A DNA stretch of 64,000 bases. It comes from Apostichopus japonicus (lineage: Eukaryota > Echinodermata > Holothuroidea > Aspidochirotida > Stichopodidae). The stretch spans positions 12,141,001-12,205,000 of the forward strand of contig NC_092575.1 in assembly GCF_037975245.1 (NCBI RefSeq), in the 5' to 3' direction. This document shows positions 25,310 to 38,205 of this stretch, in pieces (within the stretch, counting starts at the first letter, position 1; each line of letters opens with the position of its first letter). Position numbers and translations under genes: made by a program. The notes below the pieces were generated by a model. It had not been told where the DNA came from. It saw only the letters and a program-made list of their open reading frames with translations, and searched no databases.

Positions 25310-25440
25310 ATATCACAGATTTATTTGTCACAAACCGAGTAAAAGACTTGATCAAGTCTAAAGATATTACATCATTGAGCCACATGTGTTTTAGCTTTAT
25401 TTTCATCACTATTAGTTTCTTTAGTTTGCTTTCTTTATTT
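25310..25440 (+). repeat. Dispersed repeat R1 fragment
   Basis: Shares GACTTGATCAAGTCTAAA, then ACATCATxxAGCCACATGT, with 47694-47735. GACTTGATCAAGTC is itself a 14-base palindrome. Confidence 0.7.
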
Positions 25441-25693
25441 ATAACAGTATTTATTATTTTCTTCTATATGTTATGGGTATGACATTATGTTGAATCTAAA
25501 AAATGGAAGCTCTAACTTTAACGTGCATGGACTAATAATAAAATTTGGTTTCAGTGTTAACACGTATCCTATAACATTTTACCTTGAAAAAAATGAAAGA
25601 AAAATGGAGAACAAATTTGCCCTGATGAAATCACAATATATCTTGTGATCCACTTCCTGCAGTAATTTGGAGATTTAGTCAGTCAAATTAGGT

Positions 25694-25880
25694 ACTTTTT
25701 AAGAAAAAGTCGCCCGGGAAAGAACCTGGCCACGAAAACCAAACTACCGAACGACTGATCCGCTCTCAACCCCAGTCCCCTTGCATCGGGACTGTGACTG
25801 TGTGATCATCGTCGGGTGTGCATCACCATTCCCCTCGAAAGGGAACAGATACTACACATGATCTTAGCCAAAAGGCCGAG
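25694..25880 (-). mobile_element. U2-snRNA-headed SINE, copy A (with target-site duplication)
   Basis: On the minus strand the element starts CTCGGCCTTTTGGCTAAGAT and continues through GTGTAGTATCTGTTC, matching roughly nucleotides 8-45 of U2 snRNA with one mismatch. A non-U2 body shared by four copies follows, including CCGACGATGATCACACAGTC and TTGAGAGCGGATCAGTCG. The 3' end is GACTTTTTCTTAAAAAGT. Flanks are 13-bp direct repeats AGTCAAATTAGGT (25681-25693) and AGTCAAAATAGGT (25881-25893), differing at one base, as expected for LINE-mediated insertion. No open reading frame. Confidence 0.88.
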
Positions 25881-26469
25881 AGTCAAAATAGGTTACATTC
25901 AATCAACTATACCTCGAGTAAGGGAACTGTGTGGAAGCTTTTCACCGTCGATATCTTAATTTTACATTATCTACCACTGAAATACCCCTTTAAGTTCAAT
26001 ACGGTTTCCAAAAAGCAGAAATCATGATCTCGTCTCACTTTAAAAAAAAACAACAACAATAATCGGGCAGCAACATGTTACCAATAACAAAACAGTTGAC
26101 ACATGACATGGTATATTCTAACAGCCGATATTTTTGCAGAAATTAGTGAAAATTCCATATAAAGATTCGTAGAATCAAACAACATGTTTGTTGATACAAT
26201 TTTGGATGTTTGTTGAACCAGCAAGTAATTTGAGTCATTGTTCTGTGCATACCTAGTAAGGTTAACGTACTGACCACTGGAATTTAAAAGAAACAATGCA
26301 CAAAAATAGTACTAGGCCTAGTCACCATAACATCTGTGTCAAACCAAAAGGTTACTTATAGCAATTGTTGACCGTGTCTCACTTGTAACACCTTACAAAC
26401 CCCCCTAACCCTATTACCAATGATTTTTCACTGGAGCAAGAACAATAGGAAGATTAGTTCTAATATATG

Positions 26470-27000
26470 ATACCAGCGTGGGGGTATTATCACCTCTATT
26501 GTTCGATGTGGCCTTAGACTTCCATTGTAGTTTTTTTTGTTCTTTTTTGTTGTTGGAAATATCAAAGGGAAAGCCGCTAAGTGAAGTGACCATTGAAAGC
26601 AAGTTCAGTGGCCGTTTAAGAAATGAATGGATGAATTTAATCAGATCAAAGAACGTCCTGTGAAGGTACTTAACTATACTTCCATAAGAGATTTGAAATA
26701 AATTGGTTTAAACAAAAATCTATCTTTTCTGAAGGCTGGTTTGATCGGATTATAACTAAGTACCAAGATTTAGTTAAAGTGTCAAAATGGGGGCAAAACT
26801 TGTCGTCTGAAGGTGTTCCACAACAAAACATTGAAGCATTAAAGAAGATTTTCACGTTTTAGTCAATTTAGCAGATAAAAATCGGTGACAAATTTAATGA
26901 TGGTATCATTGATGTAGTGTCAAGCAAAGGTTTTTCTTATAGGCTTAAAGTTGAAGGTCATAGGTTATCTCAGTTGTTTGTTATTAATAAAATAATACAT
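26470..27000 (+). pseudogene. Possible decayed coding fragment
   Basis: Several short adjoining frames read like protein once stops and shifts are ignored: one ends SKFSGRLRNEWMN (near 26640), one contains WFDRIITKYQDLVKVSKWGQ (near 26741-26800), one contains FNDGIIDVVSSKGFSYRLKV (near 26893-26955). I do not recognise the family. It could be an old transposon or gene relic, or chance. Confidence 0.2.
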
Positions 27001-27299
27001 TGACATGTCAACTACATCAACCTCAAACAAAGTATCTTCAATTCAATTAGTTATTGTGGCAAATTCAACCTCACCCCCCCCCCCCCCGGCCCTCTATATC
27101 ATTTATACCCTCATAAATTTCAAGACTAAAATGCTTAAAACATATCTCCTCTATCTAGACCCACTTATTAAAGAACTCCTCCTCCTCTTCTGGTGTCTAA
27201 TGATACCCATTTTCATTCAAAACTCCAAATTGAAACTTCCCTTAACAAGGGTGAGGGGAAAGGGTGGGGGAGGGGGCCCTCTAGTAGTTTAGGAACCCG

Positions 27300-30270
27300 G
27301 TTTTGAGAGTGCTTGGAGTTAAAATAGTCCTCTGTGAGGGACAGCACAGTCACTAGGCGTGCTCTAGTTTAGGTTGTTTATCCCGGGGGAGGGAAGTGTC
27401 AGCCCCTTCCCCCAGGCTGAAGTCAATATCTTCCCACCCCTATCGTTTTCCACTGTTCCTTTGTTTTGTCCTTTTTTAATTTTCTAGTTTTTCGGTAAAG
27501 AACATTGTTCTCGTCTAATGTATAAATTATTCAATTTAGAGATAGATTGGACAATAAGTTATAAAAAGGTGGAAAAAAAATTATATTTCATTTATTTCTA
27601 ATCAATAAGATTGACATTTTCCATCACTTAAATCAACATGATATTGACCTTCAAAACAGTTTTTTATACTTATTATATTTGGATTCATTTAATATATTTC
27701 ATTAGCTTTTCTCCAATTTGTATGTAAAATATTGCATTGATATATATCATATAATTAAATATACATCCTAAGACGGATACTTCTTCTATTTCTTGAAATG
27801 AAGAAAAACCTAGAATATTATTTGTTTTTCTTGCTGTTTACACTTGACAACCTACAGTTTTTTTGTGATGACGGAATGAACACTGTAATTGCATTAAGTT
27901 AGAACATATGTCAGTATAATATGACAAAGTAAAAATCAAATTCCAATTCATATCATTTTGGGGGGGCTGTTTAAAGAATAAAACGCTGCACGTGTTTTCA
28001 TATTGAAACAACACTTAGAATCAACGTTTTGAACAATGTTTTGTGTTTCTGATAGTGAACATATTTACACAAGTTTTTCTCGTCAATTTTTTTTTATAAT
28101 GTTATTGCAACACACACGCGCGTATTGTACTAGGTGGTTATGGTGAGAGGGTACAAATGCATCGCCTTCTACATGAACGTCCTCTCCCCAAACGCGGTTA
28201 GAATAGTACAACGGATGATGTGTGTGGGGGGGGGCGATGGGGACGATTGGGGGTGGGGAAGTTACGACACGGCTATACCTGCAACATCAGACAGTCCCGT
28301 ATGCCACGCCCGTCCTGGTTACGCCACAGTTTACGTCGTTCAAACATGTGTTTGACCAATCACGACAAAGATTCAGCCAGTACGTGAAATCTGCACAATC
28401 TTATAAGACCGTTCTCCTACACACATGTAAGTACATGATAATCGCATTGATTTTTTGATTGCGTAAATGTCATCTCTTCAACAATTACTTAGGCCAATAT
28501 ATTTTTCAACTGACTCTGTCCATCCACCCCCCCCCGCTCCACCTCAGGACATGAATGCTCAATAACCGTATTGGGACCTTTTCCATGCACTGGTTCAATG
28601 CTTGACTGTTTCAATGACACCTCCCCCTCCCCTTCATTATAGATGTTCATCAATCGTCGCCACCTCCCTTCACCCTTCCTGAAAACAAAAACTGGCATAA
28701 AACGAGGTTTGACATGTTCATTTATAAGACGAACTCATGCTGGAACAGTTAAATATTTACTGTGGAAAAGCATAACCCGAGTTTGGCAGGATGAATTTAA
28801 GTATATAAAACAAAATTTGTCTCATGCGGAGGGGTGTGTCGGGGTGATAGTTCGGTTGTATACTTATTCACTGTCTTATTGATTTAGTCTTGAGCGTTTT
28901 TCAATATAGGTGATAGGCTCAACATTAAAGCTGGAAGGCCTAAGCTGTGTATTGTGAAGCATTATAATCATTACGGTTAATAGGCGACGTGTACAACGTG
29001 TAAATAGTTAAATATCTTCTTTTCACAACAAAAGCGGTCCTTTTTTTTGCCGCAAAAGACTCCCAAAGGGCTTCTTCCGTTTTCGAAAGCGCAACTGAAT
29101 CACGCAAGCATGCCTCCGGTCTTTTCATGGTTAAATTTTTGTCCTGACTTGCTTACCCGAAGTATCACACGGCAGGGCCTTTACAACTACGGGTTTATAC
29201 TAGTATTGAGAGTAAAAGGCGCCCTTTGGTATGCCCCTCCCTATTGAAGACTTGTTATATCGATACCCATTGCAAGAAAGAAAGAAATTGTTGGGCGGTA
29301 TAACCTTCTGTCAAAGGACATAATGGCTATCGACAAATAAAGAAAGAAGAAGAAAAAAGGGAAGCTTTGAATGAATGAATGATGGAGAGAAGAAGGTGCA
29401 AAGAATTTGACTTTTTGAATTTCTAACAGAGCCGCCTCTTTTCAATGAGGGGGTTGTTTCATGTTTACGCTTCATTGCTCGTTAGTAAAAGAAGCTAGGT
29501 CGTAGATTGGCTTACTGTAAAGAAAAAGAAAGACCACCCTACCTTACGTGGCTTTTGTTATGAAATTTTCGACATTCATTAGTGAAAGATGCGACTTGAG
29601 TAGTCTTGTAAGGGAATCTATAACCGCTTTTCATCTTTGATGGTGCGACTTAAACAGCTTTACCTTTAGCAGCCAAATGATGAACTGTTTAGTAACATCT
29701 AGCAGAGAGGGGGATGTTGCTTGCAGTGGTTCTGGTAATCATTATAGCATTTTGCCTGCTCGTAGAGCATACGTAAAATTACGGACTAATCCTAGAACTA
29801 TAGCAAGGATGGAGGTTGGGGTGGGAGGGGGTACAAGAAAACATTATTAATGCGTGTCCCTAGTTGACAGCGAAACCAATGAAGTGACTCTAAAACCATC
29901 ATTGTGTGCATTGATTTTCTTTTTTCTCGGCTGGATTCGACGCTAAAAAATCCCATTATTTCAATACCGAATCATTAGTTGGACTTATATAGTCTGCAAG
30001 CTTCATTTAACCGAGAATGAAGTAACAAATTGTGGGGGGGGGGGGGGGGGGGACAAGCGAGATAAAGAATAAAACTTTGATTTTGCATGTGTCTGAAATA
30101 TTTTGTACAAAAGTGTCTGAACGCCGAATTTTTTTTAGAACGAAAGTATTCATGATGTAATCAAGACAGATAAATACCATTCACGTGTTGAAAAGTGATG
30201 TCATAGTGGGTTGATCATATTTAATCTCATTTCAATGTAATTGTGTAAAATATTCACGGTTGATTCCATT
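27300..30270. other. Non-coding DNA
   Basis: No supported gene. It contains G/C homopolymers (28226-28234 and 30034-30052, the latter 19 G), a CT/GA-rich patch at 28500-28680, and otherwise AT-rich unique-looking sequence. Confidence 0.55.
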
Positions 30271-30275
30271 CAATT

Positions 30276-30279
<4 letters not shown>

Positions 30280-30333
<54 letters not shown>
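30280..30333. repeat. (TA)n microsatellite
   Basis: About 53 bases of pure TA dinucleotide. Confidence 0.97.
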
Positions 30334-30336
<3 letters not shown>

Positions 30337-31339
30337 GTATAAACCACGTGTTTTCCAGTAACTAGCAAACAAACTCGAAAGCACGTTTGCTACAGAGACG
30401 GGAAAAAATGTGGGAGCAATAACAGGAATTCAAGAATATCAAACTAATAATCAGACAAGTTAATACAAACTAGAGACGACTTATGTTTATCCAAAGACAA
30501 CTTTGCCATCTTTGAAACTGAGCCGCAAAAGTTTAACTTTTTAACCGCAAGCTAAATCCAGTAGCTTAACCCTTTTTTTCCCTCTTTTTTTTAAACTTTT
30601 TTTTTTATAGTAAATTCTGCACACAGCTATTGGACGAACGAGCAAGCCATACGTAGCCTATTTTCAGTAAATCGTTGGGCTTTAAAATATTTGTCCTTTA
30701 AACATTGTCTCTTATGCCAGCCTGAGGCCACAAGTACATATATCCTTTTTTGTGTGTAACTAGGCTATCTCAATATTGCATACGCTACAAGCAATTAACG
30801 GAGCAAAAGGGGAAGAAGGGGGCACAAGGGGCACTAGGGGGCACGTGTTCGTCCCATATATTGTTATGATTACCTCAAAGGTGTCCCTTTTGTGGTAAAG
30901 AAAAACTACCCTTCTCCATTGTTGTAATTAAAATATGCCATTTGAGTATAAAATTGAACGAACGCAAACTAATGCTGTGTTGTTGAAAAGTTAATGAAAA
31001 AGTAACTTAAAAGTGCCCCTTTATTAACGCATTGTTAAAGAATAATGTTATTAAAACATGCTCTTTTGTTAAAGAAAAAAAAAGGTTCCTATCGAGCTAC
31101 ACTTTGTGCCACACGTGGGACATACATGGTCAAAAATTTATGGTACCGAATATTGCTGAGAATGTTTTGTTTGGGGGGGGGGGGTGGTGGTGTAGTAAGG
31201 GGGAGGATTCCCACCTTACAGGTTTCTTATAGACACTGAGAACTGTCCAATTGAGAGAATGAGCTGTCTCAACGCAAGAGGATGATATATTAGTAAAGCA
31301 TATGATGTTGAGCACGAGTGCCATGAAATGTATGTATTT

Positions 31340-31567
31340 TAGATCCTCCTGCAAGCAGGAACTCGCGAAGAAGCCATCATTGGCTTATCAAAGCCGCAAG
31401 CTGACCGAAGTCATTCCTTAGATTCATATTCAAACGTCCATGATTTTAAATTGTCAATTGTCAACAACTCTGTAACTGGACGACATATACATTAATCTTG
31501 GAGTGACTCGAACTCGGGACCTTATGATTGAAAGGCACCGGCGTTAACCACTGAGCTAACGCTCCCT
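31340..31567 (-). mobile_element. tRNA-derived SINE
   Basis: The minus strand starts with a tRNA-like head (about 31567-31495): GGGAGCG, an A-box TAGCTCAGTGG and a B-box GTTCGAGTC at tRNA-like spacing. The T-stem and acceptor stem do not pair well, so it is not a functional tRNA. A ~150-base body follows with GACTTCGGTCAGCTTGCGGC and CTTCTTCGCGAGTTCCTGC, ending in an A-rich ATACATAC-like tail. The length of about 230 bases fits a SINE. Confidence 0.7.
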
Positions 31568-31752
31568 GTAAATTATCTGGTTTAGCTTAGTTTTAGCCAA
31601 AACTTTCAGGACTGAAGCTGACAATCAAACCAGAAGCAACCCACCCCGATAATAAAAAGGGTTTGCAGATTAAAAACAAAAAGGCTATATTAATATGTGT
31701 GGGATACAGAAATTTCTGTATTGCGTATTTTGCGTTACGTGATTAATCGGTT

Positions 31753-32110
31753 CAAGGGCGTAGGAACCGGGGGGGGGCTGGGGGGGGGGGCGCCAGCCCC
31801 CCCCAGTGAAAAATGTGGAGGGGCGGAAGTATCATTCCGCTCCCCCCCGCTTCGCAAGTCAGAAAACCCCTTTTTCATTTCCAAATGAGAAAAAAATCTC
31901 ATTTGGAGCACCAAATTGCATCTAAGGCCAGGTGAAAATGCAAAATTATATACAAAATGGAGTGGGTGGGTTGAAGTGTGCTATATTGCACCAAATTGCA
32001 TCTGAGGCCACCTGGAAATGCAAAAAAAAAAAAACCTCCCCTTAGACTCCTCCCCCAGGCCGGCCATCAGTCTTCAGCCCCCCACTCAAAAGTACCTTCC
32101 TACGCCACTG
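31753..32110. mobile_element. Non-autonomous hAT-like element (MITE), 358 bp
   Basis: Terminal inverted repeats CAAGGGCGTAGGAA (31753-31766) and TTCCTACGCCACTG (32097-32110) match at 12 of 14 positions. Perfect 8-bp target-site duplications AATCGGTT flank it (31745-31752 and 32111-32118). The interior is G/C-tract rich and contains an internal direct repeat (CACCAAATTGCATCTxAGGC at about 31909 and 31989). No transposase. The 8-bp duplication and CA(G)xGGCG-type ends are typical of hAT superfamily elements. Confidence 0.9.
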
Positions 32111-32699
32111 AATCGGTTCATAATTGACGAACTAGGAGCAGGTTACTTAGATCAAAGAACTGTATCTAATTTAAAGTGAATATTAGCCTACATGGCTTGG
32201 TTAGAACAGGGGGCGCAACTACATTATTTGGAATAGAGGGGGGTGGGGGAGAGGGTGGCTAAGATGTCATGTCTTCTAGGGTATAGGTCTAAGGGGATGG
32301 ATGGGCCCCTCCCCTATGATACATTTTGGTGAAAGGGAGGGTGCAAAATGGCTCTATATTTTGCAACTTGCAACCAACCTACCGAAAAAGCAGCTTTCAC
32401 AAATAATAAATTAATTGAAGAAATCGGTTTAACAGAGTCATGTTCTTGAACGATGACTTCACGCACAAAGTTAATTTAGTCTCAACACAGGGACTATCGG
32501 GTCTGTTCTGCAGATATGGAATAGCAAATTCATGATAGGAAAACTTACTTTCTGATGACATCAAATAGAACGTTTCCAATGCATTACCAAAAAATCAAGA
32601 ATAAATGGTACAATTTTTTTTGGTATATATGTAAAGTTAAGGGAACATGTTTTCAGTTGTGTTATAAAATTGATACAACAATGGAATACAATTAACGGC

Positions 32700-32790
32700 T
32701 AGGCCTGCGCTCAGGAGCTGACGTCATATTAAAGGGGCATTCCAGTGATATATAGTCCATATTTTAATCGGAATATCTGATGTATATATA
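32700..32790 (+). repeat. Dispersed repeat family R2 copy
   Basis: Contains TTAAAGGGGCATTCCAGTGA, then CATATTTTAATCGGAATATC. The same order of blocks is found at 56059-56110 and, inverted, at 41620-41680. Includes a TGACGTCA octamer at 32719-32726. Confidence 0.75.
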
Positions 32791-32906
32791 TATATTTAAA
32801 TGCCCACTAAGTATTTAAAGTCTTTAGATACATCTACATTAAATATATTAAGGTAGGCTATATATGTACAGAAACTTAGATGTTCTGAAACAAGTTTGTT
32901 ATTGGG

Positions 32907-33288
32907 CATAGGCGTAGGATCCCAACTTGAGTTGGGAGGGCTGTAACGACTTGCCCGAAAAATATAACCAAAAATTTTCGCGCGCGGACCGCGCGTTCAA
33001 CATGTTAACGTGCATATGATATAGGCATGCATCGGTTATTGTATCGCATACCAATAACATACAATCATTTGCCGTGTTATTACCCTTCCATATTGGTTAT
33101 AATTATTGGGGAAGTCGTTACAATTATAATGATAATAATAATATCAGTTTAACCATTGAAAAACTCATTGCAAATTATTTTTCTTTCAGTAGGTGCCCGA
33201 AAAATTCTCAACATGTTGCCCGAATTTTCACAAAAACTTTTGGTTGGGGGCCGGCACCCCCGGCACCCCCCCGCCGCCTACGCCTATG
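32907..33288. mobile_element. Non-autonomous hAT-like element (MITE), 382 bp
   Basis: Perfect 12-bp terminal inverted repeats CATAGGCGTAGG (32907-32918) and CCTACGCCTATG (33277-33288). Flanking 8-bp duplications TTATTGGG (32899-32906) and GTATTGGG (33289-33296) match at 7 of 8. Interior includes a CpG-rich GCGCGCGGACCGCGCG stretch near 32980 and no coding region. Confidence 0.87.
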
Positions 33289-33299
33289 GTATTGGGTGT

Positions 33300-34130
33300 T
33301 ATATTGAATGATTAATTCGATAGTAAGCTTATGTATGCCTATTCTTGACATAGTGCGCGGAATAATTGAAAGGACTGCGGTCACGCTACAGTGCGCCACC
33401 CACGTTAATTTGCTGGCATGTAACAGGTAATCCGTCTGGAACATACAATAGATTCAATCGTATCACAATAGTTCAATGTAGATGTGTGAGTGGTATAATA
33501 AGATCAATGCAGTAACCGCAGACAGGTAAACAAACAATTCTCATTCTCATATATGAATAGTTTGATATTTTCAAAGTGTCTAATTTGATTTTAAAGTTAA
33601 ATCTAAAAAAAAAAAAATAACAAAACAGCACGAGCCTTTGAATGAAATAAGAAATATGAATTCAAAAATCAAATTTATGACATAGTCATGCCAACGCCCA
33701 CATAACAAGACTGAAACACTTTTCAGCAAAGACAAGGAGATATAGGCCTACAATTTAAGAAAAAAAAAAATTTGTATTATAATGGCAACAGGAAATGGCA
33801 ATAGGAAAAACGCTGTTGTGAATGTCCTTAAGTCTGTCCAATCCTATTGGGCAAACTCGTACTAAGTCTATATAAGTAAAGGCTAAACCGGTTCCATGTA
33901 GGCATAGACACACCAAGTGACGTCAACTAATATCATAAAGTAATGTGCATTAAATGTAGTTCTGGACTTTCCTATCTTCATATAAAGCGCACAAGTCTGC
34001 ATAAGTTACACGGCTTCCACGTATACACGTAAAGCTATGTGTCTTTAAGAGGTTGTGAAAGCAGGAACGGATCCAAATCCTTAAAGTTGAAGGGAAACAT
34101 TTGTAACTCCCCCTTTTTTTTTGTCACGTT
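33300..34130. other. Non-coding DNA
   Basis: AT-rich, no supported gene. A TGACGTCA octamer is at 33918-33925. Confidence 0.55.
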
Positions 34131-34138
34131 AATATGAA

Positions 34139-34288
34139 AATACTTTTTAAGAAAAGTCACCCAGGGCATGTAAAAAACCAAACAACGAACCGACTGATCC
34201 GCTCGCAGCCCCAGTCCTCTTGCATCGAGACTCTATCTGTGTGATCATCGTCAGGCGTGTATCACGACTCCCCTAGAAGGCCGAGAAG
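34139..34288 (-). mobile_element. U2-snRNA-headed SINE, copy B (internally deleted)
   Basis: On the minus strand it starts CTTCTCGGCC, matching U2 nucleotides 6-14 plus one, then lacks about 27 bases of the U2 head and resumes in the shared body (TAGGGGAGTCGTGATACACG). The rest, CTGACGATGATCACACAG, GCGGATCGGTCG-like sequence and GACTTTTCTTAAAAAGTA, matches the other copies. Possible short target duplication TATGAA (34133-34138 and 34289-34294). Confidence 0.8.
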
Positions 34289-34299
34289 TATGAACGTTA

Positions 34300-37200
34300 T
34301 TGTGATATTTTCAACAATGGAAGCTCGTTACATCATTTTATGATTTTTTTTATACAACCCGCCGTCTGCTTGTCGTCATAACAAAGCGCCACCCGATAAG
34401 ACGAGTGTTCCAGTATCGACAGTTCATGACGTCATTCTCCCATTCCTCTATTTCTGTGGGCCACGCATAGGCCTATCTCTATACATCGTTCTCACCACAC
34501 CCCATCCCACCCCGGGGTCTATAACATTCAGGATGGTGTACAATCTTTCCCCCAAACTTCGCCGTACATCATCATTGAACGTGACGTAGTTATATATCAA
34601 TTCAAGAATTTTGCAATTTCGCCTTAGTTACTTCAGGCCGAGTTCTTGTAACGACCCCTCGCCCACACCCCCACCCACCAAAAAAGGGTATTTGTATTGA
34701 TTTTGTGAAGCTTTTCAATAATCATCATAATGGACATGTTGAAATAGATTTGTGGACTATTTCGTAAGGATATTTCAAAGGGAACAAACAATACATTACA
34801 TAGCCATGTAATGTAAATGTAAAATAAATTGCCACCAATCTGGGCGTTTTTCTTTTAATCATTTATTGGTTTTTGAAGAAAAATTAAAACAGCGAAGTTT
34901 ACACACTTTGACAGATTTGTACGGATATGTTAAGGTGCCATCAAAATGGTGAGATTTTTATACACAGTTACATGTCAGGGATTTCATGCAAATTGTCGCT
35001 TTTGTTACTTGTCGAAATAAGACAATTTCACATTTTGCAAGTAAAATGACGAAATTGTATTTTAATGTCCATCAGTAAAATTGATGTATTGTGGTCAATT
35101 GGTCAACTGAAGACATTTTAATGAGATTTACCCCCCCCCCCCCCACCGTCAAACGTTTGCAATTCAACATTTCCATTCAAATTGTCGTAATGGTAACATT
35201 TCATATCAGACGACCATTTCACCGTTTTCAGAAAATTGCTAAAACACACTCTCTTTACGTTAATTGAACAATTCATAATTTCTCTTAAAAATAGCGAAAT
35301 GTTGATATTTGATAAGTAATCATTTTTTTATTTAACAACTAAATATAACGCGTTGATTAGTTAATAAATGTATCGACTGGATCGATTTCTGGGCAAATTG
35401 TTAACATATTAAAATGAACAATTAGTCATATTGTTTGGAAATTGTTCAAATATTTACAGAAAGATCTTAACATTTTGAACGGCACCTTAATGTTTCCATA
35501 AAGTTTTGGGCGGAAACGAAAGAATTTTAGTCGGATGCAACACAGTGAATTTCGATATACGTGTGAAAATATGATAAAGCATTGAATTATCGATATTTAC
35601 GTTATAAATGTAACATAAAATGAAAAATAGCCGACAGTTTCCAGCCTTCTAATAGTAACACCAATGATACTGCATGGCTTTTAGTAATATAAATTAACAG
35701 ACTATGTACAGTATGTATATGGGTCGGTGCATAGCAATATCACATGTGTTCTTGAGGGTTAGAGAGAGGGAGAGAGAGGGGGGGGGGGGAGCTAACGTTG
35801 GAAACACAACCTATCATGTGAATGTCCCTTTTAAACTAATTTATACAGGACAATGAACTCGCATATCTGACACTGTAGTTTACAAACATGGCTCTTAGGG
35901 AACGTTAACCAGTGGTGTCACATAAACTTGGTTCCAACACATCGCCGGTTATCTCCAACTAACCTTGGTAACTCGTAACAAAAATGTGATACATTTGGAA
36001 ACATTTCGCTCTGCCCACACACACGGACCAGTAAACATTGGCGTCTTCTTGACACCGAGTTCAACATGCCTATTTTGGCACAGACGACGAAAAGACGCTA
36101 GGTCTATAGACATGACGGCGCTCCGAACGTCGACCTCTACCAAAAGATCTGATTTTCTTTGAGAGAAAAAACGAACTGTTAATGCGTTCAAGAGGGAAAA
36201 TACTGAGGAAAATTGTCAGGGAAAAGAAAGATGTGTTCTCAAGTATTGTGATTTCAGTTCAAAAAGGTTTCTTCTTCTAATTAGTGAAGTTAATTCCTAG
36301 CTTAATTCATTGCATCATGCAGATAACCCAATAAGTATGATGTAAATTATTAGGGACAAAATGAAATAATAATTGTTGAATAATTATAAAAATGAAGCAA
36401 AAATAATGGAAAACTGGACTTAAGGTTACCAAATACACAAGAACATGACATGTAGCTTTTGTTTTATTTTGTTTTCATTTTCAATTTTCCGCTGTAAAGT
36501 ATCCAATGGCTATCAAATAAGAGGTAACTGTCTCTCGGAGTATATTATAACCCAAGAGGGGAAGAAGAAGGAGGGGGAAGAAGGGGAGGAGTCGGGGAAA
36601 TGGAGTGGGGAGGGGAGGGGGACAGGTCTTCCGAATCAGACCATTGGTCAATTATATATGTTTATATCTTCTTCTTGTAGTTTTCATCTTCTTTAATGAA
36701 CCGTAGAGGGGTTGAGATCCTCTGCAGAGTATTAATGAAATAAATGCAGTTAGCTTTAATCACAGTTTAAGATCATTTGGTAGCGACAAACCAATCGGCG
36801 TTCTTTTCTTGTAATAAGTAAAATGGTCTGAGATTGTCATAGACACTGACAAATAGCCTTTGGTATAGGCTATTTAAGAATTATATACAGCCAATAGCAT
36901 TCCAATGGCAAACAGTACGGTTGCGTTTTAATAACGTTCTGACGACAAAAAAAAAACCTTTGAATTTATGTTTGGTGACAAAAAAAAAATCAACAACAAC
37001 AAGCAAACAAAACAAACCAATAGAAGATTGTGAATAATGAAAGAAAACTAACACTTCGTTACCTATTCGAAAATTTTCGACTGTTACAATTCTTTTATTA
37101 TTTCACTAAAATTATCTTCAAAACTGCCTGTCTTTTGGAATATACCACATTACGATCACGTTTGTTCTAGCGACAGTTTCAAAGTATTTCGACAGAGTGA

Positions 37201-38070
37201 GAACGAAATACCGCGCAGTAGTTGTAACTTAGCAGTCAATCACAGCAAACGACTGGTCACTAAAGGTTACCACTGTTGCAAACTTTTCGTTATACACCTG
37301 CTTGTACCTGACTCTCTCACCCATTGGGTGCCCTGTCTTGTCCTTTTCAGCACCCTCCCGACCCTCCCGAGGCTTGTTTGTCATCGTAGCGGGAAGCCGT
37401 CGTACGACGGGTCTTTCACTTTGGTCGAAAGCACGATCTTAAGAAGCCCGCAGACAACGCTCAGCGTCCTATTTTGGAAATGGGTTACAGATCGGCGGCA
37501 AAAAACTGAACGATTTCCGACACTTGTCGAACTGTTATAAGAGCCTTAACACAGGTGGAATGACCGACATAATAGTATAATATGTCCGCTTTGTTCCTTT
37601 ATGTTTTTCCTTGGGAGAGAGTAGCAGCTCCTCCCCGATCTTGTAAAACGTTGTGTTTGTTTAACGACGTGACAAAGTGAAACTGAGAGTCGAAGGTTTT
37701 TTTTTTTTTTTGAGTTGAAAGTTTTGAGTAGTGATTCGAATCGGTTGTGCAAGAGGTGACAACCTGTCAAAATCAGGAATGATTCGAGACGATCTCCCCT
37801 AGGAAAGATCCGATTCAAAGTGTTTCTGGTAAAAAGGGTTTCCATGGTAGCATTTGAAACAACTCCCCAGGCATTCCACTTCACAGTTATACCGTCTATC
37901 AAGAATCCATTTTTTGATATCAAGACTTTTAAAATACATCGTTCCCGGCGATAACTTCTTATAAGCTTTCACTGGCATGTAGAATTTCATGTTACGGACG
38001 GGTGTTTCCATTGTTCAGGCATATGGTGACGTAAATATGCAACATGCATCTATCAAACATATAATAATAA
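34300..38070. other. Non-coding DNA
   Basis: No supported gene. It contains a 14-base C run (35131-35144), a (GA)/G-rich patch (35762-35790), a purine-rich GGGGAAG-type patch near 36555-36630, and unique-looking AT-rich sequence. Confidence 0.5.
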
Positions 38071-38077
38071 TAATATA

Positions 38078-38118
38078 TATAGATATATATATAGATATAT
38101 ATATAGATATAGATATAG

Positions 38119-38165
<47 letters not shown>

Positions 38166-38205
38166 TAGATAGATATATATAGATAGATAGATATATATAA
38201 AGATG
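38078..38205. repeat. (TA)n / (GATA)n microsatellite
   Basis: TA dinucleotides interspersed with GATA and TAGA units. Confidence 0.95.

Noticed and set aside
31495-31567. Functional tRNA gene
   Set aside because: A- and B-boxes are present but the acceptor and T stems do not pair, and a SINE body follows.
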